A DNA stretch of 64,000 bases from Thermotalea metallivorans (lineage in GTDB: Bacteria; Bacillota; Clostridia; Peptostreptococcales; Thermotaleaceae). The translations under genes were made by a program, and so were the position numbers. How positions within the stretch are numbered: the stretch's first letter is position 1; each line of letters begins with the position of its first letter. The notes below the pieces were generated by a model, which ran no database searches, was not told the DNA's origin, and saw only the letters and a list, made by a program, of their open reading frames with translations. The DNA lies in the NCBI RefSeq assembly GCF_001562415.1, contig NZ_LOEE01000030.1:96936-160935 (forward strand), given 5' to 3'. Of the stretch, positions 9,120 through 17,517 are shown one piece after another.

Positions 9120-9143
9120 TATAATATTAGTATCAGGTACTAA
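9120..9143 (+). promoter_or_regulatory. Promoter -10 with FapR-type operator before DUF512-der-plsY-gpsA
   Basis: TATAAT (9120-9125) is followed by the 17-bp palindromic TTAGTATCAGGTACTAA (9127-9143), the reverse complement of the Bacillus FapR consensus core TTAGTACCTGATACTAA. The same 17-mer, with matching flanks, precedes fapR in this window. The operator overlaps the expected transcription start, so repression by blocking initiation is likely. The -35 is weak. A second, inverted palindrome TACTA-N4-TAGTA lies at 9087-9100. Regulation is inferred from sequence identity. Confidence 0.8.
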
Positions 9144-9168
9144 AACTAGATTTTAAGTAGGTGCTTTT

Positions 9169-10488
9169 ATGTTTGAAGGATCTTATGAAAATATTATTTC
9201 GGAGGTATCCCCCCAGAGTATTGCCGAAAACATAGGCATTCAAAAAGGAGACGTCCTCCTTAAGATTAACGGACAACCCATTGAAGACATCATTGAATAT
9301 ATGTTTTATATTGCCGATGAGTATCTGGAAATAGAGATAAAGAAATCCGATGGCAAGGTGAAAACATATAAGATATATAAAGAATACGATGAGGATTTGG
9401 GCATTATTTTTGAAAACCCAATTATTGATAAAGCAAAAAGCTGTAGAAACCAATGCATTTTTTGTTTCATCGATCAACTGCCGCCCCATATGAGGGAAAC
9501 TTTGTATTTTAAGGACGATGACTCTCGGTTGTCCTTTCTACAGGGAAATTTTATTACGTTAACGAACATGTCTGATGAAGATATAGAAAAAATTATCAGG
9601 TATCGCATTAGTCCCATCAATGTTTCTATTCATACCACAGATCCGGATCTGAGGGTCAGGATGCTGAATAACAAAAGGGCAGGCAATATTTATGAGCGTC
9701 TTCAAAAGCTTACGAAGGCAGGCATCAGGATCAACGGGCAGATTGTACTTTGTCCCCATGTAAACGACGGGGAAAATCTAGATCGTACGATAGGGGACCT
9801 GGCATCCTTATATCCATCTTTGGAAAGTGTAGCTGTCGTGCCTGTGGGCGTCACCCGTTTTCGTGAAAATTTGTATCCTCTGGAGACCTATCGTGAAGAT
9901 ACTGCCAGGAAAGTGATTGAACAAATAGAAAACTGGCAGCAGAAACTTTATGGAAAAATCCATACCCGGTTTGTATTTTTATCTGATGAGTTTTATGTGA
10001 TTGCCAAAAAAACACTGCCTCCCTATGAGGCCTATGAGGATTTTCTGCAAATTGAAAATGGTGTTGGTCTTATGGCCATGTTTGCCCATGAGTTTTATGA
10101 CAGATTGCAAGAAATTCCTTTCATAGAAGCCCATGGAAAAGAAATCGCCGTAGTGACAGGGGTATCTGCCGCACCCTTTATATCAAGGCTGTGCAAGGAG
10201 ATTGAAAAAAGGATAAAAAATTTAAGAATTGATGTTTATCCCATAGAAAACCATTTCTTCGGGACCACCATCACAGTGGCAGGATTGGTTACGGGGCAGG
10301 ATATTATCAAACAGTTGAAGGATAAGGAGTTAGGAGAAAAAATGATAATTCCGGAGTCCATGTTAAAGGCCGGAGAAACGATTTTTTTAGATGATGTAAC
10401 GGTAGAAGATTTGGAGAGGGAATTGCATGTAAAAATTGTTGTTTCAAAGGTTAGCGGCAGAAGTTTTGTTGACAAAATTTTAGAATAA
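9169..10488 (+). CDS. DUF512 protein: PDZ domain plus radical-SAM-like Fe-S domain
   Basis: Protein of 439 aa. Residues about 3-60 form a PDZ-like fold ([22 protein letters not shown]). A CxxxCxxC cluster ([14 protein letters not shown], about residue 90) resembles radical SAM [4Fe-4S] ligands, followed by the [14 protein letters not shown] and [10 protein letters not shown] blocks of DUF512 proteins. The C-terminal ~200 residues are DUF512. This family is widespread in Clostridia upstream of der; its reaction is unknown. The gene is first behind the FapR-type operator and 22 bp from der. Start ATG has AAGTAGGTG upstream. Confidence 0.85.
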   Translation: MFEGSYENIISEVSPQSIAENIGIQKGDVLLKINGQPIEDIIEYMFYIADEYLEIEIKKSDGKVKTYKIYKEYDEDLGIIFENPIIDKAKSCRNQCIFCFIDQLPPHMRETLYFKDDDSRLSFLQGNFITLTNMSDEDIEKIIRYRISPINVSIHTTDPDLRVRMLNNKRAGNIYERLQKLTKAGIRINGQIVLCPHVNDGENLDRTIGDLASLYPSLESVAVVPVGVTRFRENLYPLETYREDTARKVIEQIENWQQKLYGKIHTRFVFLSDEFYVIAKKTLPPYEAYEDFLQIENGVGLMAMFAHEFYDRLQEIPFIEAHGKEIAVVTGVSAAPFISRLCKEIEKRIKNLRIDVYPIENHFFGTTITVAGLVTGQDIIKQLKDKELGEKMIIPESMLKAGETIFLDDVTVEDLERELHVKIVVSKVSGRSFVDKILE

Positions 10489-10510
10489 CGCTAATACTGG
10501 AGGGATTGTA

Positions 10511-11833
10511 ATGGCAAAGCCAATTGTAGCAGTTGTTGGCAGACCCAACGTGGGAAAATCAACTTTTTTTAATCGAATTGCAGGAAAAAGGATTTCCATT
10601 GTGGAAGATCAGCCTGGAGTCACTAGGGATAGAATCTATACGGAAGCAGAATGGTTAAATATCCCCTTTACGATGATTGATACCGGTGGAATTGAACCCG
10701 ATACAAAGGATATTATATTGTCGCAGATGAGAAAACAGGCTGAAATTGCTATTGAGACGGCCGATGTCATCGTCTTTATGGTGGATGGCAAAGAGGGATT
10801 GACGGCCGCCGATCAAGATGTTGCCAATATGCTGAGAAAAACAAAAAAACCTGTATTGCTGGTGGCAAACAAGGTAGATACAAAGGATTTACCCGATACA
10901 TTTTATGATTTTTATCAGCTGGGATTAGGGGAACCTATGGCCATATCTTCGGCAAACGGCCTTGGGCTGGGTGATTTGCTGGACGAAATTGTTGCCAGAT
11001 TTCCGAAACAGCAGGAAGATATTTATGAGGAGGATACAATCAAAGTAGCAGTAATCGGCAAACCAAACGTAGGAAAATCTTCAATTATCAATACGATTTT
11101 GGGAGAAGAACGGGTGATTGTCAGCGATATTGCCGGTACCACCCGAGACGCCATTGATACGCCTTTTACCCATGGGGAAGATAAATATGTTTTTATTGAT
11201 ACGGCAGGGATCAGAAGAAAAAGCAGAATCAATGAGAACATTGAGAAATATAGTGTGATCAGGTCACTTACAGCCATAGAGCGGGCGGATGTGTGTCTGT
11301 TGGTGATCGATGCATCAGAGGGTGTTACAGAACAAGACACAAAAATTGCAGGATATGCTCATGAACAGGGAAAGGCAACCATTATTGTAGTGAACAAATG
11401 GGATATCATTGAGAAGGATACGCGCACCATGAATCGATATATCAAGGATATTCGGGATCGCTTGGCTTTTATGTTGTATGCGCCCATTTTGTTTGTTTCG
11501 GCGAAAACTAAGCAAAGAATTCATCAAATCCTTGAAATGGTCAAATTTGTATCCAATCAACATGCCATGCGGGTGCAAACGGGAATGTTAAACGATGTCA
11601 TCGGGGAGGCCACCCTATTAAATCAGCCGCCGTCCGACAAGGGCAAGAGATTAAAGATATACTATGCAACTCAGACTGCTGTACGGCCGCCTAAATTTAT
11701 TATCTTTATCAATGACCGGGAATTGGCTCATTTTTCGTATACAAGATATCTGGAAAACAAAATACGTGAGGCCTTTGGTTTTGAGGGAACACCTATTTGG
11801 ATTGAGTATAGGGAAAAAGGTGGGGATGAGTAA
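10511..11833 (+). CDS. der: Ribosome biogenesis GTPase Der (EngA)
   Basis: Essential 50S-assembly GTPase of 440 aa with two tandem G domains: G1 motifs GRPNVGKST and [10 protein letters not shown]3 DTGGIEPD and [10 protein letters not shown]4 NKVD and NKWD. The C-terminal KH-like domain (about 350-440) contains [12 protein letters not shown]. Start ATG follows GGAGGG. Its TAA overlaps the plsY ATG (TAATG), indicating translational coupling. It is the only non-lipid, non-DUF gene in this FapR-marked cluster. Confidence 0.97.
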   Translation: MAKPIVAVVGRPNVGKSTFFNRIAGKRISIVEDQPGVTRDRIYTEAEWLNIPFTMIDTGGIEPDTKDIILSQMRKQAEIAIETADVIVFMVDGKEGLTAADQDVANMLRKTKKPVLLVANKVDTKDLPDTFYDFYQLGLGEPMAISSANGLGLGDLLDEIVARFPKQQEDIYEEDTIKVAVIGKPNVGKSSIINTILGEERVIVSDIAGTTRDAIDTPFTHGEDKYVFIDTAGIRRKSRINENIEKYSVIRSLTAIERADVCLLVIDASEGVTEQDTKIAGYAHEQGKATIIVVNKWDIIEKDTRTMNRYIKDIRDRLAFMLYAPILFVSAKTKQRIHQILEMVKFVSNQHAMRVQTGMLNDVIGEATLLNQPPSDKGKRLKIYYATQTAVRPPKFIIFINDRELAHFSYTRYLENKIREAFGFEGTPIWIEYREKGGDE

Positions 11834-12426
11834 TGTTGTGGAAGGTATTGGCAGTGATTTTAAGCTATTTTATTGGGAATTTTTCTACTTCTATCATTGT
11901 ATCTAAGCTTTGGGCAGGTATCGACATCAGAAAATACGGGAGCGGCAATGCGGGGGCAACCAATGTGCTCAGAACTTTAGGATTGAAGGCAGGACTGGTT
12001 ACCTTTGTGGGTGATGCCCTAAAGGCCATTCTTTCAGTATGGCTTGGCGATAAGTTGGGTGGTGAAAATGTTGCGTTACTTTGCGGTATTGCCGTAGTCA
12101 TGGGACATAATTGGCCTCTTCTTTTAGGTTTTAAGGGCGGTAAAGGAATTGCATCTTCCATTGGCGTAGGTTTGTATGTACATCCTATGGTGGCGATCAT
12201 TTGCATCGCCATTGGGATCTTGATTGTTGCAAAAACAAAATATGTATCCCTGGGCTCTGTAGTGGCAATCAGTTTGCTGCCGATCCTATTGTTGTTTGTT
12301 CAATTCAAGCTCTTTTTGTTCGGTTTGGCGTTAGCAGCCATGGCAATTTACAGGCACAGGGAAAATATTGACAGACTGCTCAAGGGAACGGAGCCAAAAT
12401 TGGGACAGAAATCAAGAATTAAATAA
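11833..12426 (+). CDS. plsY: Acyl-phosphate:glycerol-3-phosphate acyltransferase PlsY
   Basis: Integral membrane enzyme of 197 aa that transfers the acyl group of acyl-phosphate (made by PlsX) to sn-glycerol-3-phosphate. The three active-site loops are visible: YGSGNAGATNVLR, GHNWPLLLGFKGGKGIA, and the C-terminal AIYRHRENIDRLLKG. About five hydrophobic helices. The substrate glycerol-3-phosphate is supplied by the product of the next gene. It sits downstream of the FapR-type site, which matches its metabolic role. Confidence 0.96.
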   Translation: MLWKVLAVILSYFIGNFSTSIIVSKLWAGIDIRKYGSGNAGATNVLRTLGLKAGLVTFVGDALKAILSVWLGDKLGGENVALLCGIAVVMGHNWPLLLGFKGGKGIASSIGVGLYVHPMVAIICIAIGILIVAKTKYVSLGSVVAISLLPILLLFVQFKLFLFGLALAAMAIYRHRENIDRLLKGTEPKLGQKSRIK

Positions 12427-12445
12427 TCTCAAAGGGGGCCTTTTG

Positions 12446-13474
12446 ATGAAGTCAAATATTTGTGTGATCGGGGCAGGAAGCTGGGGTACTGCCTTATCTA
12501 TTTCTTTAGCCAAGAAAGGCCACAATATCAATTTGTGGATGCGAAGGGAAGAACAGTGGCTGAAAATGCAGGAGACAAGGGAGAATATCAAGTATCTTCC
12601 AGGAGTCCTTTTGCCGGATAATATAAAACTGCATCATAATATTCACAAAGCTCTGGAAAATGCAGATGTGATTTTGCTGACAGTTTCATCTCAAGGGGTA
12701 AGACAGACAATCTGTCAGGCAAAAGCTTCCATAGGGAATCATCAAATAATAGTAAATGCAGCAAAGGGTTTAGAGAATGCCACGCTGCTTCGCATTTCTG
12801 AGGTGGTTTCCCAGGAACTGCCTCAAAACCCCTATGCAGTTTTGTCAGGGCCATCCCATGCCGAGGAGGTATGCAGGGATATGCCTACTACTTTGGTGGT
12901 GGCATCCCATAAAAAAAGTACGGCGGAATATGTACAGGATATATTTATCTCTCCTAAACTGAGAGTATATACAAATCCTGATGTAATTGGGGTAGAACTT
13001 GGCGGGGCATTGAAGAATGTGATTGCCCTTGGGGCTGGTATATCCGATGGATTGGGATTCGGAGACAACGCAAAAGCAGCTCTAATGACAAGGGGAATTC
13101 GAGAAATTGCAAGGCTTGGACAGGTTATGGGAGCGGATATTGCTACTTTTGCGGGGTTGTCAGGCATTGGGGATTTGATTGTAACATGCACCAGCATGCA
13201 CAGCAGAAATAGAAGATGCGGTATCCAGATCGGACAAGGAAAGAAGCTTGAAGAGGCTACACAATCTATCGGAATGGTGGTGGAAGGGGTCGTCACAACC
13301 AAAGTGGCTTATGAGCTATCGAAAAAATATAATGTAGAAATGCCTATCACCGCAGAAATATATAAAATTCTCTATGAAAATAAAGATGTGAAAGAGGCTG
13401 TGGTAAATTTGATGATGAGAAGTCGAACCCATGAAATGGAAGAAATTGTAGCAAATAAACATATTGAATGGTAA
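12446..13474 (+). CDS. gpsA: NAD(P)H-dependent glycerol-3-phosphate dehydrogenase GpsA
   Basis: Makes sn-glycerol-3-phosphate from dihydroxyacetone phosphate for phospholipids. The N-terminal Rossmann motif is GAGSWGTALS; the catalytic Lys lies in GALKNVIALGAG, and FGDNAKAALMTRG and GLSGIGDLIVTC follow. Length from the chosen ATG is 342 aa, normal for the family; that ATG has AAAGGGGG upstream, while an upstream extension would overlap plsY without a ribosome site. Last gene before a terminator, so DUF512-der-plsY-gpsA can be one transcript. Confidence 0.96.
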   Translation: MKSNICVIGAGSWGTALSISLAKKGHNINLWMRREEQWLKMQETRENIKYLPGVLLPDNIKLHHNIHKALENADVILLTVSSQGVRQTICQAKASIGNHQIIVNAAKGLENATLLRISEVVSQELPQNPYAVLSGPSHAEEVCRDMPTTLVVASHKKSTAEYVQDIFISPKLRVYTNPDVIGVELGGALKNVIALGAGISDGLGFGDNAKAALMTRGIREIARLGQVMGADIATFAGLSGIGDLIVTCTSMHSRNRRCGIQIGQGKKLEEATQSIGMVVEGVVTTKVAYELSKKYNVEMPITAEIYKILYENKDVKEAVVNLMMRSRTHEMEEIVANKHIEW

Positions 13475-13493
13475 ATATGAATAGAATCTTTGC

Positions 13494-13530
13494 AAAGATA
13501 CCTAGAACAAAAATAGGTATCTTTATTTTT
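13494..13530 (+). terminator. Terminator after gpsA
   Basis: Perfect 11-bp stem AAAGATACCTA / TAGGTATCTTT, 9-nt loop, then ATTTTT. Ends the lipid/der unit before spoIVA. Confidence 0.9.
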
Positions 13531-13565
13531 GCAATGGAAAATACTTTTGTTCTTTATGAGGGATG

Positions 13566-13595
13566 TCATATTATGATTTGGCTCGTCATATATAT
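13566..13595 (+). promoter_or_regulatory. Candidate sigma-E promoter of spoIVA
   Basis: TCATATT (13566-13572), 14-bp spacer, CATATATAT (13587-13595) resembles the sigma-E pattern KMATATT / CATACAHT. spoIVA is sigma-E dependent in B. subtilis. No housekeeping TTGACA/TATAAT pair is visible. Inferred. Confidence 0.5.
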
Positions 13596-13623
13596 ATAGT
13601 GTTAATACAGTCCCATAGGAGGG

Positions 13624-13674
13624 ATGGACATTCATAATTATTTTATATATTTTTATATAAAATTTTATTATTAA
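13624..13674 (+). CDS. Possible 16-codon leader peptide before spoIVA
   Basis: ATG preceded by AGGAGGG opens a 16-codon frame (MDIHNYFIYF followed by YIKFYY) whose stop TAA is merged with the AAAGGAGG site of spoIVA. The frame spans an AT-only palindrome, TTTTATATA-N4-TATATAAAA. It may be chance, because the region is very AT-rich; the good ribosome site is the only positive sign. Confidence 0.25.
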   Translation: MDIHNYFIYFYIKFYY

Positions 13675-13690
13675 AGGAGGGAAAAAAGCA

Positions 13691-15169
13691 GTGGAACGAT
13701 TTGATATATATAAAGATATTGCAGATCGAACCCAGGGCGATATTTACATAGGAGTTGTAGGTCCGGTGCGAACAGGAAAATCAACGTTCATCAAAAGATT
13801 TATGGATTTATTGGTGCTGCCCAACATGGAAAACTCATATCGGAAGGAAAGGGCAAAGGATGAATTGCCTCAAAGTGGTGCCGGGAAAACCATTATGACC
13901 ACTGAACCTAAATTTATTCCAAACGAGGCCGTGGAACTGACCTTAAAGGATAATGCAAAATTTAAGGTACGGCTGGTGGATTGTGTGGGATATTTGGTCA
14001 AGGGAGCCCTCGGACATCAAGAAAACGGAAAACCAAGGATGGTTACAACACCATGGTATGAGAAGGAAATTCCCTTTGAGGAAGCTGCTGAAATAGGAAC
14101 AAAGAAAGTGATTACAGACCACTCCACCATCGGCTTGGTTGTAACCACTGACGGCAGCATTACGGAAATTCCGCGGGAAGATTATGTGGAAGCGGAAGAA
14201 AGGGTAGTAAAAGAGCTGAAAGAATTGAATAAACCTTTTATCATGATCTTAAACTCTACAAATCCTTCATCGGAAGATGTTCTCAAATTAAGGGGCCAAT
14301 TGGAGAGCAAATATTCCGTGCCGGTGGTGGCTGCAGATTGTGCAAGGATGAGCATGGAAAATGTAAATGAGATCTTAGAAAACGTATTGTTTGAATTCCC
14401 TATTCAAGAGATCAATATCACACTGCCCGGTTGGGTGGAAGGCCTTGAAAACAGCCATTGGCTCAAAAATAAGATTGTTACTTCCGTAAAGCAGTGGGCA
14501 AAGGATGTAAAGAAAATCAATGATGTGCGAGAAGCAGTTAGTAAATTCATGGAAGAGGAAGTAATCTCTGAGGCTGTTCTCCATGATATTAAGCTGGGCG
14601 AAGGGATTGCCCATATCCAAATGAAAACAAAGGAAGGCCTATTCTATCATATACTGGAGGAGGTAACAGGCTATCGCATTGAAGGAGATCATCAATTGTT
14701 GGGGTTAATCAAAGAATTTTCTAGGGCAAAGAAGGAATATGACAAGGTCGAAAAGGCATTGAAAGATGTGAAGGAAACGGGGTACGGCTTGGTACCGCCA
14801 AGCTTAGAAGAGTTAGAACTGGAAGAACCGGAAATCTTCAGACACGGCAATCGTTTCGGTGTAAAGCTAAGAGCCAATGCCCCTTCTTTACACCTGATCA
14901 GGGCAGATATTGCCACAGAAGTTTCCCCAATCGTAGGAACAGAAAAGCAAAGCGAGGAACTTTTAAAATACCTGTTGGATGAATTCCAGTCAGATCCCAC
15001 GAAGATTTGGCAAACCAATATGTTTGGAAAATCTCTTCATGATTTGGTGAAGGAACAACTTCAAAACAAGTTGTTTATGATGCCCGAGGATGCGAGGAAC
15101 AAAATGCAGCGAACACTTCAGAAAATTATCAATGAGGGAAGCGGCGGCTTGATTTGTATTATCCTTTAG
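13691..15169 (+). CDS. spoIVA: Stage IV sporulation protein A, coat morphogenetic ATPase SpoIVA
   Basis: Forms the basement layer of the spore coat on the forespore surface by ATP-driven self-assembly. Protein of 492 aa, the normal family length. Walker A is GPVRTGKST (about residue 24) in a TRAFAC-like NTPase domain; the C-terminus SGGLICIIL is characteristic and important for localisation in B. subtilis. GTG start behind AAAGGAGGG. Stands alone between terminators. In B. subtilis its anchor is SpoVM, which I do not find in this window. Confidence 0.96.
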   Translation: MERFDIYKDIADRTQGDIYIGVVGPVRTGKSTFIKRFMDLLVLPNMENSYRKERAKDELPQSGAGKTIMTTEPKFIPNEAVELTLKDNAKFKVRLVDCVGYLVKGALGHQENGKPRMVTTPWYEKEIPFEEAAEIGTKKVITDHSTIGLVVTTDGSITEIPREDYVEAEERVVKELKELNKPFIMILNSTNPSSEDVLKLRGQLESKYSVPVVAADCARMSMENVNEILENVLFEFPIQEINITLPGWVEGLENSHWLKNKIVTSVKQWAKDVKKINDVREAVSKFMEEEVISEAVLHDIKLGEGIAHIQMKTKEGLFYHILEEVTGYRIEGDHQLLGLIKEFSRAKKEYDKVEKALKDVKETGYGLVPPSLEELELEEPEIFRHGNRFGVKLRANAPSLHLIRADIATEVSPIVGTEKQSEELLKYLLDEFQSDPTKIWQTNMFGKSLHDLVKEQLQNKLFMMPEDARNKMQRTLQKIINEGSGGLICIIL

Positions 15170-15177
15170 GATGAAAG

Positions 15178-15212
15178 GCATAGATAGGATAGAACCTGTC
15201 TATGCTTTATTT
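15178..15212 (+). terminator. Terminator after spoIVA
   Basis: Stem GCATAGATAGG / CCTGTCTATGC with one G-T pair and a 6-nt loop, followed by a T-rich tract (TTTATTTATT). Confidence 0.85.
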
Positions 15213-15245
15213 ATTCTGATTTTCTAAAAAATATAAAAAAACTAC

Positions 15246-15274
15246 TTGAAAATTATCTGCAATTGTTTTATAAT
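15246..15274 (+). promoter_or_regulatory. Sigma-A promoter of tRNA-Pro
   Basis: TTGAAA (15246-15251), 17-bp spacer, TATAAT (15269-15274). The start point would fall about 55 nt before the mature tRNA. Confidence 0.75.
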
Positions 15275-15337
15275 GTAATATGTCTGAAAAAACATCTGAT
15301 TTACGGTTGTTACAATAAAAGGTTTCATACACTTCGT

Positions 15338-15414
15338 CTGGGTGTGGCGCAGTTTGGTAGCGCGCTAGAATGGGGTTCTAGAGGCCCCGGGTTCAAGTCC
15401 CGGCACTCAGACCA
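15338..15414 (+). tRNA. tRNA-Pro(GGG)
   Basis: All four arms fold: acceptor CTGGGTG / CACTCAG, D stem GCGC/GCGC with loop AGTTTGGTA, anticodon stem CTAGA/TCTAG with loop ATGGGGT (anticodon GGG at 15372-15374), T stem CCGGG/CCCGG with loop TTCAAGT. The CCA end is encoded. Anticodon GGG reads CCC and CCU. A strong hairpin terminator follows, so it is a single-gene transcript. Confidence 0.95.
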
Positions 15415-15422
15415 ATCAAGTC

Positions 15423-15464
15423 AACATTAAAGCTATGACAACAATCATAGCTTTAATGTTTTTG
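15423..15464 (+). terminator. Terminator of tRNA-Pro
   Basis: Perfect 16-bp stem (left arm AACATTAAAGCTATGA) with loop CAACAA and a T5 tail. Confidence 0.9.
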
Positions 15465-15518
15465 TTGATGTATGTTTTGGGTGCCAACGGGTTTATGGTA
15501 AAAGGAGTGATGAGAGGG

Positions 15519-15902
15519 ATGGATATCGGATATTTGTTGGATATATTGTGGATGCTTTTTGCCATTTCTGTCATAGGTTATCTGCTGTGTGTTTTCAAGG
15601 AAAAATACTATTTATGGCATAATAAGATACTGATTGACAGCAAAGGAATTACAGAAGAGCATATCAATGAAATAGATACAAATTATTTCAGGGTAGGCAA
15701 TGTAGAGATGATGGCCGGTGATGAAATTAAAATTTATTTCAACAACAAAAGCAAGTTAAGAGGAATTGTGCTGGGCGCAAAAATCCAAGAAAACAGTTTA
15801 TTGATTATTACACCAAAGGATACCGTCGAAATGGTGGAGTTGAAAAATATTAAATCTTTTAAAATTATCAATAAGTATGGAAAACTATTCAATCGATTTT
15901 AG
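15519..15902 (+). CDS. Unknown membrane protein with C-terminal beta-rich domain
   Basis: Not recognised. The chosen ATG gives 127 aa (MDIGYLLDILWMLF at the start), with one hydrophobic segment at about 5-24, then a soluble domain beginning YYLWHNKILIDSKGI and rich in alternating hydrophobic/charged residues, reminiscent of a small PH-like or SH3-like sheet. The ribosome site AAAGGAG is 11 bp upstream. The frame is open further left, but those codons lie within the tRNA terminator hairpin, so earlier starts are unlikely. It lies alone between the tRNA and an inverted-repeat element. Confidence 0.55.
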   Translation: MDIGYLLDILWMLFAISVIGYLLCVFKEKYYLWHNKILIDSKGITEEHINEIDTNYFRVGNVEMMAGDEIKIYFNNKSKLRGIVLGAKIQENSLLIITPKDTVEMVELKNIKSFKIINKYGKLFNRF

Positions 15903-16098
15903 ACTACGAGGGGGTAGTTTTAGCTTGTAGACAAACCCTTGAGATTTGGCTTCCTGTTCAGACCTGCCCCGCTTTTCTAAATAAAAATTACGGAAAAAAA
16001 GCGGCTTGCTGATTCGCTACGAAGGCTAAATCTCAGGGGTTCTTACTTATCCCATTACTTTTTCTACAGACTGGACTACTAGGGGTAGTCTTTTTTTA
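15903..16098 (+). repeat. Inverted-repeat element flanked by similar terminator-like hairpins
   Basis: Noncoding interval after the unknown membrane gene. GACTACGAGGGGGTAGT (15902-15918) and GACTACTAGGGGTAGTC (16074-16090, then T7) are near-duplicate hairpins. Between them, AACCCTTGAGATTTGGC (15934-15950) pairs with GCTAAATCTCAGGGGTT (16025-16041), and CCGCTTTT pairs with AAAAGCGG further inside. It could be a MITE-like insertion or a structured RNA ending in a terminator. The remaining 120 bp to the next gene show no further feature. Confidence 0.55.
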
Positions 16099-16224
16099 TG
16101 CAGAAGGTTGGGACTCCAATACTAAGTTAAAATTAATGGGATTTCGTTGAAGGAAATATGGTGCCCATGAAGAATTATTAGAATGTATGTCAATCATTAA
16201 AATGACGCAGTAGGTGAAGAAACT

Positions 16225-17490
16225 TTGGGAAAAAAAGATGGTAAAGGCCGAAAGAAGCGAAATAAATTTTATTATTTTTTCTTTGGAATAGTGATTTTAT
16301 ACTTGTTGGTAAAATTTATACCTGTTGTCATGTCTACTACAATAGAAACGGATATTGTGAAATTTGGCAACATTCAAGTGGTTCATCAACTGAATTGCTA
16401 TGTGATTAGAAATGAGAAAGTGGTAAAATCAAATCATGAGGGCAGTATCAAATATTTTGTGCAAGACGGAGAAAAAGTAGAAAAAGGGTACAAGATTACG
16501 GAGATATATAAAGACACCGTTGATCAAACCACCAGAAAGAAGCTGGAGATTATCAATCAGAGAATTGAAAGTTTAAATGAAAACAAGGAAAATTTATTTG
16601 AGCATGACGTGCAGAAGTTGGAAAGAGATATAAATAAATTAATTCATGACTTGAAAGAATATAAAGAGAAAGAGGAATTTATAAAAGTTGAGGAACTGAA
16701 GAAGGAATTAAATAACAAACTGGAGAAAAAAAGAATTATTGCTGGAGATAAAAGTTTCGCCGGAAAAAATTTAGAAGCGTTGAAACAAGAACAGCAGCAG
16801 TTGGAAATGAAACTGAATCATGCCATTGTGACGGTAGTTAGTCCGGAATCCGGCATGATCAGTTACTACATAGATGGATATGAAGAAATTCTGAATCCCA
16901 TGAATATGGTTGCAATTCAATTTGAAGAGTTAAAGCAGCGGCGAAGTCAGGTCATGGACCTGCGGCGGGAAAAGGTCATCAGTGGACAACCCCTGTTTAA
17001 AGTTGTAGATAATAATGTGTGGTATTTGGTTGCTTGGGTTGAAAAAGATCTTGTGAGCAGCTATAAGGCAGGAAAAAAAGTGACGATAAAATTCCCCAAA
17101 GATCAAATCACAGGTGAGATTTTTAAAGTTATTGAAAACGATGAAAATGGAATGATTATTTTTAAAATGGACGAATTTATAGAGGATTTTCATAGAATCC
17201 GAAATATCCAAGCAGAAGCGATAGTCGTCAACTATGAGGGCTTGAAGATTCATAATGACAGCATCATAGAACGAGATGGGAAAAAAGGCGTTTTTGTGGT
17301 GGATGTCAGTAGATTTGCCCGTTTTAAACCCATAAAAGTTATTGGTTATGATGATGCATATACGATCATTCAAAACAATATTTTCTATGAAAAAGAAGGA
17401 GAGGATGTCAAAGCCGTAGAAACGGTAAAATTATATGATGAAGTTCTGAGAAATGCTTCTAGGATAAAGGAAGGGCAATTCGTCTATTAA
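16225..17490 (+). CDS. HlyD-like membrane-fusion/adaptor protein
   Basis: Protein of 421 aa with a basic N-terminus, one membrane helix at about 15-36, a split lipoyl-like region (NHEGSIKYFVQDGEKVEKGYKI before, VVSPESGMISYYIDGYEEI after), a coiled coil at about 105-200, and a C-terminal beta-barrel region. This is the layout of HlyD/periplasmic adaptor proteins, although no transporter partner is adjacent. TTG start with AGGTGA 7 bp upstream. Related proteins often precede ylmE-sepF in Clostridia, so a cell-envelope or division role is possible but inferred. Confidence 0.75.
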   Translation: MGKKDGKGRKKRNKFYYFFFGIVILYLLVKFIPVVMSTTIETDIVKFGNIQVVHQLNCYVIRNEKVVKSNHEGSIKYFVQDGEKVEKGYKITEIYKDTVDQTTRKKLEIINQRIESLNENKENLFEHDVQKLERDINKLIHDLKEYKEKEEFIKVEELKKELNNKLEKKRIIAGDKSFAGKNLEALKQEQQQLEMKLNHAIVTVVSPESGMISYYIDGYEEILNPMNMVAIQFEELKQRRSQVMDLRREKVISGQPLFKVVDNNVWYLVAWVEKDLVSSYKAGKKVTIKFPKDQITGEIFKVIENDENGMIIFKMDEFIEDFHRIRNIQAEAIVVNYEGLKIHNDSIIERDGKKGVFVVDVSRFARFKPIKVIGYDDAYTIIQNNIFYEKEGEDVKAVETVKLYDEVLRNASRIKEGQFVY

Positions 17491-17517
17491 TTCGTAGAAT
17501 TGTTAAGGAGGTAAAGA

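Noticed and set aside
15435..15518. Upstream extension of the unknown membrane protein
   Set aside because: Falls into the right half of the tRNA-Pro terminator hairpin and lacks a ribosome site; the start at 15519 fits better.
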